Shown one piece after another: positions 1 to 8,306 of a stretch of DNA of 64,000 bases. Each line of letters starts with the position of its first letter. The first letter of the stretch is position 1. The position numbers were made by a program, and so were the translations under genes. The stretch covers positions 4,774,001 through 4,838,000 of the forward strand of contig NZ_CP010431.2 of assembly GCF_000814845.2 (NCBI RefSeq), written 5' to 3'. The DNA is from Pandoraea sputorum (GTDB lineage: Bacteria; Pseudomonadota; Gammaproteobacteria; Burkholderiales; Burkholderiaceae). The notes beneath the pieces were generated by a model, which was given only the letters and a program-made list of their open reading frames with translations, had not been told where the DNA came from and searched no databases.

Positions 1-62
1 CGCTCCCCGATGCGGACGACTGGAAGGACGTCAAGGAAAAGCTCCATCTGCTCGAACGCTGA
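1..62 (+). CDS. C-terminal end of an unidentified protein
   Basis: An open frame enters from the left edge and ends at a TGA at 60-62. The visible residues are LPDADDWKDVKEKLHLLER, a charged helical-looking tail. Nothing in so short a stretch identifies the family. It is placed as coding because the frame has GC-rich third positions and stops just before an intergenic region carrying a tRNA promoter. Confidence 0.55.
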   Translation, partial: LPDADDWKDVKEKLHLLER

Positions 63-121
63 GCCACGAGCGCGACTGGCGGAATTCGCACGTCGGACGC
101 ATAAAAAATGCGTCCGGAGTG

Positions 122-151
122 TTGACAGTGTGTAAAAACCGCCACTATAAT
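122..151 (+). promoter_or_regulatory. Consensus sigma70 promoter of the tRNA-Asn genes
   Basis: A perfect -35 box TTGACA lies at 122-127 and a perfect -10 box TATAAT at 146-151, with an 18-bp spacer. The first tRNA begins 16 bases downstream, which fits a very short precursor leader. This is one of the strongest promoter matches in the window, as expected for a stable RNA operon. Confidence 0.9.
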
Positions 152-166
152 CGCTTTCTCTTTTGA

Positions 167-242
167 TCCCCGATAGCTCAGTTGGTAGAGCGCCGGACTG
201 TTAATCCGTAGGTCCCTGGTTCGAGCCCAGGTCGGGGAGCCA
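167..242 (+). tRNA. tRNA-Asn (anticodon GTT)
   Basis: A 76-nt cloverleaf with encoded CCA. The acceptor stem pairs TCCCCGA with TCGGGGA, followed by discriminator G and CCA at 240-242. The anticodon loop CTGTTAA carries GTT (Asn), and the T loop is the standard GGTTCGAGCC. It is read from the promoter at 122-151 and is followed 86 bases later by a near-identical second copy. Confidence 0.97.
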
Positions 243-328
243 AGAATACCGAAGCGATGGCCTCGCTCCCGCGAGGCTTTTGTTTTAGTCGGCACATCGT
301 TACAGCGTTGTGCGACTGCCAAGTTTGA

Positions 329-404
329 TCCTCGATAGCTCAGTCGGTAGAGCGCCGGACTGTTAATCCGTAGGTCCCTGGTTCGAGCCCAGGTCGAGGA
401 GCCA
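329..404 (+). tRNA. tRNA-Asn (anticodon GTT), second copy
   Basis: Second 76-nt tRNA-Asn with encoded CCA. It differs from the first copy in the acceptor stem by a compensated pair (TCCTCGA with TCGAGGA in place of TCCCCGA with TCGGGGA) and by one D-loop base. The anticodon GTT and T arm are identical. No separate promoter is visible, so it is probably co-transcribed with the first copy and processed apart. Confidence 0.97.
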
Positions 405-411
405 AAACACA

Positions 412-438
412 AAAAGCCCGTCATTGACGGGCTTTTTT
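412..438 (+). terminator. Rho-independent terminator of the tRNA operon
   Basis: The arms GCCCGTCA and TGACGGGC form a GC-rich hairpin flanked by A5 upstream and T6 downstream, starting 8 bases after the CCA of the second tRNA-Asn. This is a classical intrinsic terminator. Confidence 0.9.
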
Positions 439-494
439 GTTTTCTGCGTCCTGATCGTTCGACGACGAAGACAAGCCGACGACCCTCAAATAAG

Positions 495-526
495 AAAACG
501 GGGCACCGTTTCCGGCACCCCGTTTT
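495..526 (-). terminator. Terminator of the OxlT-like transporter gene
   Basis: Inverted repeat AAAACGGGG (495-503) with CCCCGTTTT (518-526), with a further partly paired inner segment. On the minus strand the stem is followed by a T run. It lies about 48 bases after the stop codon of the 574-1899 transporter gene. Confidence 0.8.
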
Positions 527-573
527 CCTGTCGTCAATACTGCTTAGACCCGATACAACAGCCTGCTGCGGCC

Positions 574-1899
574 TTACTCGCTGGCAGGCGCGCCCATCGC
601 CACCGACGGGCTCGTCGATGCCTTTGCGCTGTTGCTGTTTTCGGATTCGATCCAGCGACGGCGCATCGGGGCGAGCACGAACTTCGCACCCACTGCCGCC
701 ACGATACTGATACTCGCCGCAGCGATGAATACGCGATCCCAGTGACCGCCGACAGCCAGCACCGAAGCCAGCGGCACCAGCAACGCAGCCGTGCCCTTGG
801 CGGTGTACAGCGTGCCCGCGTTCGAGGCGGCGTTCTTGCTGCCGAACGTGTCCGCACACAGCGCCGGGAAGATCGAGAAGATTTCGCCCCAGCACAGGAA
901 GGTCATCGCTGCGAAGAACACGAACATATACGGGTTCTGACCGAAGTGCATCAGACCGAGCATCGCCACGCCTTCCCCAAGGAAGATGATGAACATAGCG
1001 TTTTCACGACCGATCTTGTCCGAAACGAAGCCACACAGCGGACGCGTAAAGCCGTTGCACAGATTGTCGATCGACAGCGTCATCGTCAGCAACGGCAGCG
1101 TTGCACCGAACAGCGTCATCGGCATCGAAGCAATGCCATAGTCCTTCGCGATCGGACCGATCTGCGCCGTGGCCATCAGACCGCCAGCAGCCACCGCAAC
1201 GAAGCAGATGTAGATCACCCAGAAGACCGGCGTGCGAATCATCTGGCCCGACGTGTAGTCCTGCTTCGTCGCCAGGTTGCGGCGCGACACCGTCACCCCC
1301 TTCGGTGCACGCGGCTTGACCAGCAACAGCGCGAGGACGAAGATCGCCACGCCTTGCACAATGCCGAAGTTGAAGAACGCTGCCTCATAACCCGACGCCT
1401 TGATCATGTTCGCGATCGGAATCACGGTGATGGCAGCGCCCGCACCGAAACCCGCCGCCGTCAGACCGGCCGCCAGACCGCGCTTGTCCGGGAACCACTT
1501 CAGCGCATTACCCACGCAGGTGCCGTACACGCAACCGGCACCGATACCCGCGATGACAGCTGCCGTATAGAGCACCGTCAGCGACTCCGCGTAGGAATAC
1601 ATGATCCACGACAGCCCGACGCAGACCGCGCCGCCGGCCACCACGGGACGCGGCCCGAAGCGATCCACCAGCCAGCCCTCGATCGGAACCAGCCACGTTT
1701 CCACCACGATGAAAATCGAGAACGCCACCTGAATCGCCGCGACGCCCCAGTTGTGCTTGGCTTGCATCGGCTCGACGAACAACGTCCACGAATATTGCAA
1801 ATTGGCCACAAGGCCCATACAGATGATGCCGATCACCAGTTGTGACCAGCGCCCTCCCAGAAAAGAGGTCTTCTCCTCCGGTTGCGCAGCTGCTTGCAT
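574..1899 (-). CDS. oxlT: OFA-family MFS transporter, oxalate/formate antiporter type
   Basis: A 441-residue major facilitator protein with 12 predicted membrane spans. It resembles the oxalate/formate antiporter (OFA) family, exemplified by OxlT of Oxalobacter, which exchanges oxalate for formate across the inner membrane. The N-terminal half contains the family-like stretch with VDRFGPRP after span 2 and a glycine-rich span 5 (GFGAGAAITVIP). The start is well placed: AGGAGG lies 7 bases upstream of the ATG at 1899. It is transcribed away from the GntR regulator at 2903, with about 1 kb of non-coding DNA upstream. Its place beside glycolate oxidase genes suggests uptake of C2 acids. Oxalate as the substrate is inferred from family resemblance only; other carboxylates are possible. 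Confidence 0.8.
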   Translation of the reverse strand: MQAAAQPEEKTSFLGGRWSQLVIGIICMGLVANLQYSWTLFVEPMQAKHNWGVAAIQVAFSIFIVVETWLVPIEGWLVDRFGPRPVVAGGAVCVGLSWIMYSYAESLTVLYTAAVIAGIGAGCVYGTCVGNALKWFPDKRGLAAGLTAAGFGAGAAITVIPIANMIKASGYEAAFFNFGIVQGVAIFVLALLLVKPRAPKGVTVSRRNLATKQDYTSGQMIRTPVFWVIYICFVAVAAGGLMATAQIGPIAKDYGIASMPMTLFGATLPLLTMTLSIDNLCNGFTRPLCGFVSDKIGRENAMFIIFLGEGVAMLGLMHFGQNPYMFVFFAAMTFLCWGEIFSIFPALCADTFGSKNAASNAGTLYTAKGTAALLVPLASVLAVGGHWDRVFIAAASISIVAAVGAKFVLAPMRRRWIESENSNSAKASTSPSVAMGAPASE

Positions 1900-2902
1900 G
1901 ACTTGCCTCCTGTTCCTGTCAGACGATTGACGACGGCCCGCTTTTTCGTTGTGCGGTGCCCGCCGTCATCGCGTGCTGCCGCGCGCCCCAGAGAGATCGG
2001 GGATGTCGCGCAGACGGCACGCCTCCTGGCGTTGCGTGCGGCTCATGCTTGGCCGCTTGATCGCGGAGCACTGCCTGGCGGCAGGCTCGCAGGGCTAAAG
2101 CCCCGGCTGACTGACTCTCGGAAGTGCCAAAGGACCCTTCCGGTCCCCTCTTCGGCGCGGCGACGCAGACTTTTCAGGGTCCGCGCCGGCAAGTTGCCGG
2201 CTGCCGAAGGGTGACTGGTGAACAAATTCGAGTGCGGACCGGCCTGCGCTGTCGGCGTGTCGCGATGGACCGCACGGATCGCATCGCAGACCAGGTCCCA
2301 TCACTCAGGCGGGCGCGCCTCGCGGACGCGTGATCGCCAGATCGCCTGCCCGCAACGGGCGGCAGGGAGATGAGGAACACCCCAGGGCACGAATGTCTTG
2401 CGTGACCACTGACGGCGGATACGACAGGGCAGCCGGTGCGGACTCAACGTCGCACGTAGACTGCCCGAAAGGAAATGGTTGCTTACCCACTGATGTCTCC
2501 GATGAATCCCGTGCCGCACCGACGCCCACCCGGAAATTTCACAGGTCCTGCCGGGGCCGGTTCGACACTTTGAATCTGATATACAAGATTCAATATATCG
2601 AATTAAGTATTTTTTATGGTTCCAAAATTAGTCGATGGCCGAACCACTGTCAACCCGAAAGCGCCCGCATATCGGTGCCGGGCGCGCGGGGAAGGCGAAG
2701 AGCATTGGCGGCAGACGTAAGCGCTCGATAACTCGGAAACTGAGGTAAACCGCGCCATTGCGGGGTGTGCCGTGTCCGGACACCGGTGCAGCTGCCCCCG
2801 AGCGACGTGCGTCGCCGTAGGAGAGGGTCAGGGAAAACGATGAGGTTTTAGCGGGTGGGGTTAGCCCTCAGGCGAGGGCACCGCCGATGCGATAAATCGG
2901 GG
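1900..2902. other. 1-kb non-coding stretch with palindromes upstream of the OxlT-like gene
   Basis: I see no convincing gene here. The short open frames have no plausible ribosome site or recognisable family. The part next to the transporter holds several compact inverted repeats on both strands. Examples are GCCGGCAA with TTGCCGGC (2185-2201) and GGACC with GGTCC near 2132-2146. The far part holds one AT-rich island at 2566-2632. If transcription of the transporter starts in that island, the mRNA would carry a structured leader of about 680 bases. Confidence 0.5.
2570..2599. promoter_or_regulatory. AT-rich interlocked inverted repeats, candidate operator/promoter
   Basis: TTGAATC (2570-2576) pairs with GATTCAA (2587-2593). 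Overlapping it, GATATA (2578-2583) pairs with TATATC (2594-2599). The island is the only AT-rich DNA in the 1-kb gap between the OxlT-like gene and the GntR regulator, so it is the likely control point. The regulator that binds it is unknown. Confidence 0.5.
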
Positions 2903-3775
2903 TCAGACCGGCTCGACGTCGCCCGAATTGTTGCGAATGAAGGTGAGATGTTCGCGCAGCGAACGTTGCGCGCTACCTGCGTCGTGCGACGCCACGGCAT
3001 TGAAAATGCGCCGATGCTGATCGATCAGCTCTGCCAGATCGGCGCCGTGACCGACGATGGCGCGGTAATTGTCGACGACCGAGCCGCGCAGCAGTTCGAA
3101 GATGGCGTGCATCAGATGCACCAGCACGAGGTTATGCGTCGCCTCGGCCAGTGCCAGATGGAAATGTGCATCCAGTTCGGGGACGCGGGTGAGCAGCGAC
3201 TGACCACGCGCGTCGCCCTCCCCGTCCAGGCCGTCACGACCGGCGGCATAGGCGGCTTCCAGCGCTTCGAGTGCCTGCGCAAGACGAGCGATGTCTTCGG
3301 GCGTCGCACGCTCTGCTGCCAGCTCCACGGCCTTGGCTTCGAGCACTTCGCGCATTTCCAGCACATCGTCCACGGTCTTGCTGTGACGCGACATCAATTG
3401 CGAGAGCGGCTCGGCGAGCAGCGGCTGACTGGCGTTGGCGACGAGATACCCTCCGCCAGCCCGGCCGACGATCAGCCCGCGCGACTCCAGCCGCAACAGC
3501 GCTTCACGCAACGACGGGCGCGACACGCCCATCTGCTGCGCCAGATCCCGCTCGGACGGCAGCGCCGAGCCCGGTGCGAGCCGACCTTCGACGACCATCG
3601 TCTCCAGTTGCTCGTAGACCATGTCGGACAGGCGCAGGCGCGGCGGCGGCGTGACCGGCGCAAAGCTCGCAACGGTGCCCGAGGGCTCGCTGGCGGGAAA
3701 AGTAGATATAGGCAAGGACGACTCGTTGGACGACATGTCGGCTTCGGCTCTCGACAGAAAAATCACAGACGCCAC
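2903..3775 (-). CDS. GntR-family regulator, FadR/FCD subfamily (GlcC-like)
   Basis: A 290-residue regulator. After a disordered proline/serine-rich N terminus, a winged helix-turn-helix runs from about residue 50 to 115 (LAPGSALPSERDLAQQMGVSRPSLREALLRLE), the typical GntR signature. The C-terminal FCD ligand-binding domain follows from about residue 125, with the histidines and aspartate expected for metal and carboxylate binding (HFHLALAEATHN). The FadR branch includes GlcC, LldR and PdhR. It is divergent from glcDEF, 117 bases from the first possible glcD ATG, so control of glycolate oxidation is the obvious inference. An in-frame ATG 13 codons downstream (MSSNESS) is an equally possible start. 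It could also control the OxlT-like gene on its other side. Confidence 0.85.
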   Translation of the reverse strand: MASVIFLSRAEADMSSNESSLPISTFPASEPSGTVASFAPVTPPPRLRLSDMVYEQLETMVVEGRLAPGSALPSERDLAQQMGVSRPSLREALLRLESRGLIVGRAGGGYLVANASQPLLAEPLSQLMSRHSKTVDDVLEMREVLEAKAVELAAERATPEDIARLAQALEALEAAYAAGRDGLDGEGDARGQSLLTRVPELDAHFHLALAEATHNLVLVHLMHAIFELLRGSVVDNYRAIVGHGADLAELIDQHRRIFNAVASHDAGSAQRSLREHLTFIRNNSGDVEPV

Positions 3776-3842
3776 GATACAGGATGCGGCTTCGCTCAGG
3801 GCACACCGACTGCCCGTCGCTCAGCCGCACTAGAGTATCGAC

Positions 3843-3860
3843 GTTAAACCTAGGGTTAAC
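3843..3860. promoter_or_regulatory. 18-bp palindrome centred on CCTAGG, candidate operator
   Basis: GTTAAACCTAGGGTTAAC is a palindrome apart from one mismatched pair, and it lies between the divergent GntR regulator and glcD. Its central 12 bases, AAACCTAGGGTT, recur exactly at 31733-31744 between another FCD regulator and the operon divergent from it. That suggests a shared regulatory site. Confidence 0.6.
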
Positions 3861-3908
3861 CCGCTAGTCGGAATCAGATCATTCCCTTTACGATGACGTC
3901 ATCCGACA

Positions 3909-3934
3909 ACTGGTCGACCAGTCTACCAGTAGAC
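3909..3934. promoter_or_regulatory. Tandem palindromes of FadR-type operator form upstream of glcD
   Basis: ACTGGTCGACCAGT (3909-3922) is a perfect 14-bp palindrome with TGGT and ACCA half sites. Immediately after it, GTCTAC and GTAGAC (3921-3934) form a second one. FadR-branch GntR proteins bind TGGT...ACCA type sites, so this is the likely binding site of the adjacent FCD regulator. It lies inside the longest possible glcD reading frame, which argues that glcD starts downstream. Confidence 0.65.
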
Positions 3935-3985
3935 CAAGACCCGTCAATGTCATTACACGTCAACGATCGTCCGAGAGCAAGCCAG

Positions 3986-5581
3986 ATGGCATCGAATGCG
4001 TCGCCCCTTCCTTCTCCCGTGCCAGCGCCGCCGGTGCCGCCACCGATGTCCGCGAGTGCCACGCAGATGTCTACCGCCTTCGATACCGCTCGCGCGAACG
4101 AGCCTGTCTTCGACACGCTGAACGACGCCACGCGCTCAGCCCGGCTGGCTGCGTTGCGTGCGGCCGTCCCCGATGCCCAGTGGCTCACCGACCGCGAACA
4201 GATCACGCCGTACGAATGCGACGGTCTGGCCGCCTACCGCAAGCTGCCGCTGGCCGTGGTGTTGCCTGCCGACGAAGATCAGGTTTGTCGCATTCTTCGG
4301 GCATGCCACGCGAACAACGTTCCGGTCGTGCCACGCGGGGCGGGCACCGGTCTGTCCGGCGGCGCCATGCCCATTACCGACGGCATCGTGCTTTCGCTCG
4401 CGAAGTTCAAGCGCATTCTGGAAGTCGACGCCTACGCCCGCACCGCTACCGTGCAGCCGGGCGTGCGCAACCTCGCCGTCTCGGAAGCCGCTGCGCCCTA
4501 TGGGCTTTACTACGCGCCGGATCCGTCCTCGCAAATCGCCTGCACCATCGGTGGCAACGTCTCCGAAAACTCGGGCGGTGTGCACTGCCTGAAGTACGGC
4601 CTGACGGTGCACAACGTCCTGCGCGTGCGCGCGGTGACGATGGACGGCGAGGTCGTCGAATTCGGCTCTCACGCACTCGATTCGCCTGGCCTCGACCTGC
4701 TGTCCGTTTTCATCGGCAGTGAGGGCATGTTCTGCGTCGTGACGGAAATCACCGTCAAGCTCGTGCCAAAGCCACAGGTCCAGCAAGTCATCATGGCGAG
4801 TTTCGACGACGTCGAAGCGGGTGGCAACGCGGTCGCCGCGATCATCGCCGCGGGCATCATCCCGGCCGGTCTGGAGATGATGGACAAACCTGCCACGCAG
4901 GCTGTCGAAGAGTTCGTGCACGCCGGTTACGATCTGAACGCCGCCGCCATCCTGCTGTGTGAATCCGACGGCACGCCAGAGGAAGTCGCCGAAGAAATCG
5001 CTCGCGTCTCGGCCGTCCTGCGCGCCTCGGGCGCGACCCGCATTCAGGTCTCGGCCTCCGAAGCGGAACGTCTGCGATTCTGGTCCGGACGCAAGAATGC
5101 CTTCCCCGCCGCCGGGCGCATCTCGCCCGACTACTACTGCATGGACGGCACTATTCCGCGTCGCACGATCGGCACGCTACTCAAGCGCATCGAGGCGATG
5201 GAGGTGCAATACGGGCTGCGTTGCATCAACGTCTTCCACGCAGGCGACGGCAACATGCACCCGCTGATCCTGTTCAACGGCAACGATCTGGACGAATGGC
5301 ACCGCGCCGAAGCCTTCGGCAGCGACATTCTCGAAGCGTGTGTTGAACTAGGTGGAACGGTCACCGGCGAGCACGGCGTGGGCATCGAGAAGATCAACTC
5401 GATGTGCGTGCAGTTCTCCGAAGAAGAGCGCGACGCCTTCTTCGCCGTGAAGCGCGCCTTCGATCCCGCCGGTCTGCTCAACGCCGACAAAGGCATCCCC
5501 ACGCGCGCGCGCTGCGCCGAGTACGGCAAGATGCACGTGCGCGGCGGCCTGCTCCCACATCCCGATTTGCCGAGGTTCTGA
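3986..5581 (+). CDS. glcD: Glycolate oxidase, FAD-linked subunit GlcD
   Basis: Catalytic FAD subunit of the membrane-associated glycolate oxidase, which oxidises glycolate to glyoxylate. It closely follows E. coli GlcD over its full length. The FAD-binding PCMH domain has PRGAGTGLSGGA and YYAPDPSSQIACTIGGN. The C-terminal FAD-linked oxidase domain has the conserved HAGDGNMHP and GEHGVG motifs. The open frame reaches an ATG at 3893, but those first residues are low-complexity and cover the operator at 3909-3934. I prefer the ATG at 3986, which has GAGAG upstream; ATGs at 4046 or 4067 would give a length close to the usual 499 residues. It is the first gene of glcDEF and overlaps glcE by one base (TGATG). 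Confidence 0.95.
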   Translation: MASNASPLPSPVPAPPVPPPMSASATQMSTAFDTARANEPVFDTLNDATRSARLAALRAAVPDAQWLTDREQITPYECDGLAAYRKLPLAVVLPADEDQVCRILRACHANNVPVVPRGAGTGLSGGAMPITDGIVLSLAKFKRILEVDAYARTATVQPGVRNLAVSEAAAPYGLYYAPDPSSQIACTIGGNVSENSGGVHCLKYGLTVHNVLRVRAVTMDGEVVEFGSHALDSPGLDLLSVFIGSEGMFCVVTEITVKLVPKPQVQQVIMASFDDVEAGGNAVAAIIAAGIIPAGLEMMDKPATQAVEEFVHAGYDLNAAAILLCESDGTPEEVAEEIARVSAVLRASGATRIQVSASEAERLRFWSGRKNAFPAAGRISPDYYCMDGTIPRRTIGTLLKRIEAMEVQYGLRCINVFHAGDGNMHPLILFNGNDLDEWHRAEAFGSDILEACVELGGTVTGEHGVGIEKINSMCVQFSEEERDAFFAVKRAFDPAGLLNADKGIPTRARCAEYGKMHVRGGLLPHPDLPRF

Positions 5582-6750
5582 TGTCGCAAGTCCTTCAGAC
5601 GGCGTCGACTGTGTCGCTCACGCCACCGCCTCCATCGTCATCCCTCGACACTGAGGCGAGCCGCGCCGCACAGGCGCTCGCGACGATCCGCGAGCGCGTG
5701 CTCGCCGCCACCGCCAGCGGCATGCCGCTCGATATTCAGGGCGGGGGCACCAAGCGCTGGTATGGCGAGACGCCAGTAGGTGAGCCGCTCGACGTGCGCG
5801 CCTATCGCGGCATCGTCTCGTACGATCCGGCCGAACTCGTGATCACTGCTCGCGCGGGTACCCCGCTTGCGGAGATCGAAGCCGCGCTCGCCGAGCGTGG
5901 CCAGATGCTACCGTTCGAGCCACCTCACTTCGGCCCCGGTGCAACGCTGGGCGGCTGCATCGCCGCCGGTCTCGCCGGGCCACGCCGTCCGCACGTCGGT
6001 GCGCCACGCGACTTCGTACTCGGCGCGGTCATCATGAACGGACACGGCCAGGTGCTGCATTTCGGCGGGCAAGTGATGAAGAACGTGGCGGGCTATGACG
6101 TCTCGCGCGTCCTCGCAGGTTCGCTCGGAACGCTGGGCATCCTGCTGGAACTCTCGATCAAGGTACTGCCCTGCCCGGTGGCGCAGGCGACGTTGCGCTT
6201 CGACCTGACACAGGCGCAGGCCATCGACCAGCTCAACCGCTGGGGCGGTCAGCCGCTGCCGCTCATGGGCTCGGCGTGGCACGACGGTGTGTTGAGCGTG
6301 CGCCTCGGCGGTGCTGCCGCCGCCATCGACGCCGCCCGCGTCACGATGGGTGGCCGTCATGTCGATGCCCTCGAGGCGCATGCCTTCTGGACGTCGCTGC
6401 GGGAGCAAACGCACCCGTTCTTCGCGACCACGCAGGTTCAGAGCGATGCGCAGCCGTTGTGGCGTCTGTCGGTGCCGCCGACCACGCCACCGCTGACGGG
6501 CGCCGACGAGCATCTCGTCGAATGGGGCGGCGCGCAGCGGTGGTGGATCACACAGCGCTCGGCCACCGAAATTCGCGCAATTGCCGCAGCGGTCGGCGGG
6601 CATGCTACGCTGTTTCGCCACGGCAGCAAGTCGGTCGGCGTGGAGCGTGTATTTACGCCTCAGAACGCCGCGCTCCAAGCTATCGGCGAGCGTCTGCAAC
6701 AAGCATTCGATCCGAGCCGCATCTTCAACCGTCATCGGTTGTACCGGTAA
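5581..6750 (+). CDS. glcE: Glycolate oxidase, FAD-binding subunit GlcE
   Basis: A 389-residue second flavin subunit of glycolate oxidase. It carries an FAD-binding PCMH domain (DIQGGGTKRWYG near the N terminus; GPGATLGGCIAAGLAGPRR in the middle) and lacks the C-terminal catalytic half of GlcD, as usual for GlcE. The ATG at 5581 overlaps the glcD stop, which implies translational coupling. The first 35 residues are a serine/threonine/proline-rich extension before the conserved domain. glcF follows 18 bases later, so the three subunits are made in order from one mRNA. Confidence 0.93.
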   Translation: MSQVLQTASTVSLTPPPPSSSLDTEASRAAQALATIRERVLAATASGMPLDIQGGGTKRWYGETPVGEPLDVRAYRGIVSYDPAELVITARAGTPLAEIEAALAERGQMLPFEPPHFGPGATLGGCIAAGLAGPRRPHVGAPRDFVLGAVIMNGHGQVLHFGGQVMKNVAGYDVSRVLAGSLGTLGILLELSIKVLPCPVAQATLRFDLTQAQAIDQLNRWGGQPLPLMGSAWHDGVLSVRLGGAAAAIDAARVTMGGRHVDALEAHAFWTSLREQTHPFFATTQVQSDAQPLWRLSVPPTTPPLTGADEHLVEWGGAQRWWITQRSATEIRAIAAAVGGHATLFRHGSKSVGVERVFTPQNAALQAIGERLQQAFDPSRIFNRHRLYR

Positions 6751-6768
6751 ATCGCTAACTACAGAACG

Positions 6769-8019
6769 ATGCAAACGAACCTCGCAGAATTCCTTCGCCA
6801 GACACCGGACGGCGACGAAGCCGAAGCCATTCTCCGCAAATGCGTGCATTGCGGATTCTGTACCGCGACCTGCCCGACCTATCAGTTGCTGGGCGACGAA
6901 CTCGACGGCCCGCGCGGGCGTATCTACCTGATCAAGCAGATGGTCGAAGGACAGAGCGTGACGCGCGAAACGCAGCGTCACCTCGATCGCTGCCTGACCT
7001 GCCGCAGTTGTGAATCGACCTGTCCCTCGGGCGTGCAGTACGGGCGTCTGGCTGACATCGGTCGCCGTCATATCGACGCCAAGGTCGGCCGTCCTGCTGG
7101 CGAGCGCGCCGTGCGCTGGACCCTCGCCCACGTGCTGCCCAACCGCACCCTGTTCTCACCCGCCCTACGCCTCGGCCAACAGTTCCGCACGTTGCTGCCG
7201 CGCTCGCTGCGCGAGAAAGTTCCCCACCGTCAACGCTCCGGCAGCTGGCCGCAAGCGAAGCACGCACGCCGCATGCTGATGCTCGAAGGCTGCGTGCAAC
7301 CGGCCATGCTGCCGAACGTCAACAAGGCCACCGCCCGGGTGCTCGACGCGCTTGGCATCGAGATGGTGCGCCCTTCGTCCGCTGGCTGCTGCGGTGCGAT
7401 CCGTCTGCACCTGAACTATCACGACGACGGTCTGGACGACGCTCGCCGCAACATCGACGCCTGGTGGCCGGAGATCGAAGCCGGTACGGAAGCCATCGTG
7501 ATCAACGCGTCGGGATGCGGTGCGACGATCAAGGAATACGGCCATCTGCTGCGTCACGATCCGAAGTACGCAGGCAAAGCACAACGCGTGTCCGAACTCG
7601 CGCGCGATCTGTCGGAGGTGCTGCTCGACAATCTGGAAGCGCTGCAAAAGCGCGTGCCTAACCGTAAATCGGGCAAGATCGCGTATCACCCGCCCTGCAC
7701 ACTGCAACACGGCCAGCAACTCAAGGGCGTGGTGGAGAAGGTGCTCGCCGGTGTGGGTGTGAACGTCATGTTGCCGCAGGACAGTCACATCTGCTGCGGC
7801 TCGGCCGGGACGTATTCCGTCACGCAGCCGGACTTGTCGCATCAGTTGCGCGACGCCAAGTGGAAGTCGCTCGACGCCCTCGATCCTGAGCTGGTTGTGT
7901 CGGCCAACGTCGGTTGCATCTGCCATTTACAGGCGACGGCCAAGGGTGAGCACGCCCGCGATCACGCGCCGGTACAACACTGGGTCGAACTGCTCGACCG
8001 GATGATCGCAACGGCCTGA
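6769..8019 (+). CDS. glcF: Glycolate oxidase, iron-sulfur subunit GlcF
   Basis: A 416-residue iron-sulfur subunit that passes electrons from GlcD/GlcE to the membrane quinone pool. Two 4Fe-4S ferredoxin motifs sit near the N terminus: CVHCGFCTATCP (about residues 25-36) and CLTCRSCESTCP (about 75-86). Two CCG domains follow, with cysteine-rich SAGCCGAIRLHL and SHICCGSAGTYS. Length and layout match E. coli GlcF. It is the last gene of glcDEF; malate synthase and other glyoxylate genes are not next to it. A stem-loop lies at 8061-8100. Confidence 0.95.
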   Translation: MQTNLAEFLRQTPDGDEAEAILRKCVHCGFCTATCPTYQLLGDELDGPRGRIYLIKQMVEGQSVTRETQRHLDRCLTCRSCESTCPSGVQYGRLADIGRRHIDAKVGRPAGERAVRWTLAHVLPNRTLFSPALRLGQQFRTLLPRSLREKVPHRQRSGSWPQAKHARRMLMLEGCVQPAMLPNVNKATARVLDALGIEMVRPSSAGCCGAIRLHLNYHDDGLDDARRNIDAWWPEIEAGTEAIVINASGCGATIKEYGHLLRHDPKYAGKAQRVSELARDLSEVLLDNLEALQKRVPNRKSGKIAYHPPCTLQHGQQLKGVVEKVLAGVGVNVMLPQDSHICCGSAGTYSVTQPDLSHQLRDAKWKSLDALDPELVVSANVGCICHLQATAKGEHARDHAPVQHWVELLDRMIATA

Positions 8020-8060
8020 ACGGCCGACGTAATTCCTGCACAATCCTGCGCAATCCTGAG

Positions 8061-8100
8061 CGAAGCAAGCCACCCGACGCGCCCCGGGCGGCTTGCTTCG
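8061..8100 (+). terminator. Stem-loop after glcF, probable terminator
   Basis: CGAAGCAAGCC (8061-8071) pairs perfectly with GGCTTGCTTCG (8090-8100), 41 bases after the glcF stop. There is no T run after it, so it may act with Rho or protect the mRNA 3' end rather than terminate by itself. The remainder of 8020-8306 holds nothing else that I recognise. Confidence 0.6.
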
Positions 8101-8306
8101 CCCGCATCACACATCGATTATCCCCACCAACGGGACAATCAATCCCTTCGACACTCGTTTATCTGTACGATCCCGCTCCCTAGAATGGGGACTAAGTCAG
8201 TCATCGACGCCACGTCATCGGTAAATCGACGTGAATGGCCATCAGTAGCCGTCGATGGCCGAGCCGACCCTTAGTCCGTATTTCGATTCCCTTACCGGAG
8301 CTTGTC

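Noticed and set aside
167..404. The tandem tRNA-Asn genes as an integration site of a genomic island
   Set aside because: No integrase, no tRNA fragment repeat and no phage-like genes are seen near them in the window.
424..1845. 473-codon plus-strand open frame opposite the OxlT-like gene
   Set aside because: It is Arg/His-rich and lacks any recognisable domain. It is the antisense shadow of the clear 12-helix transporter on the minus strand.
2330..2731. 133-codon frame in the 1-kb gap upstream of the transporter
   Set aside because: No ribosome site, mixed composition across the AT-rich island and no family resemblance. It crosses the operator-like repeats.
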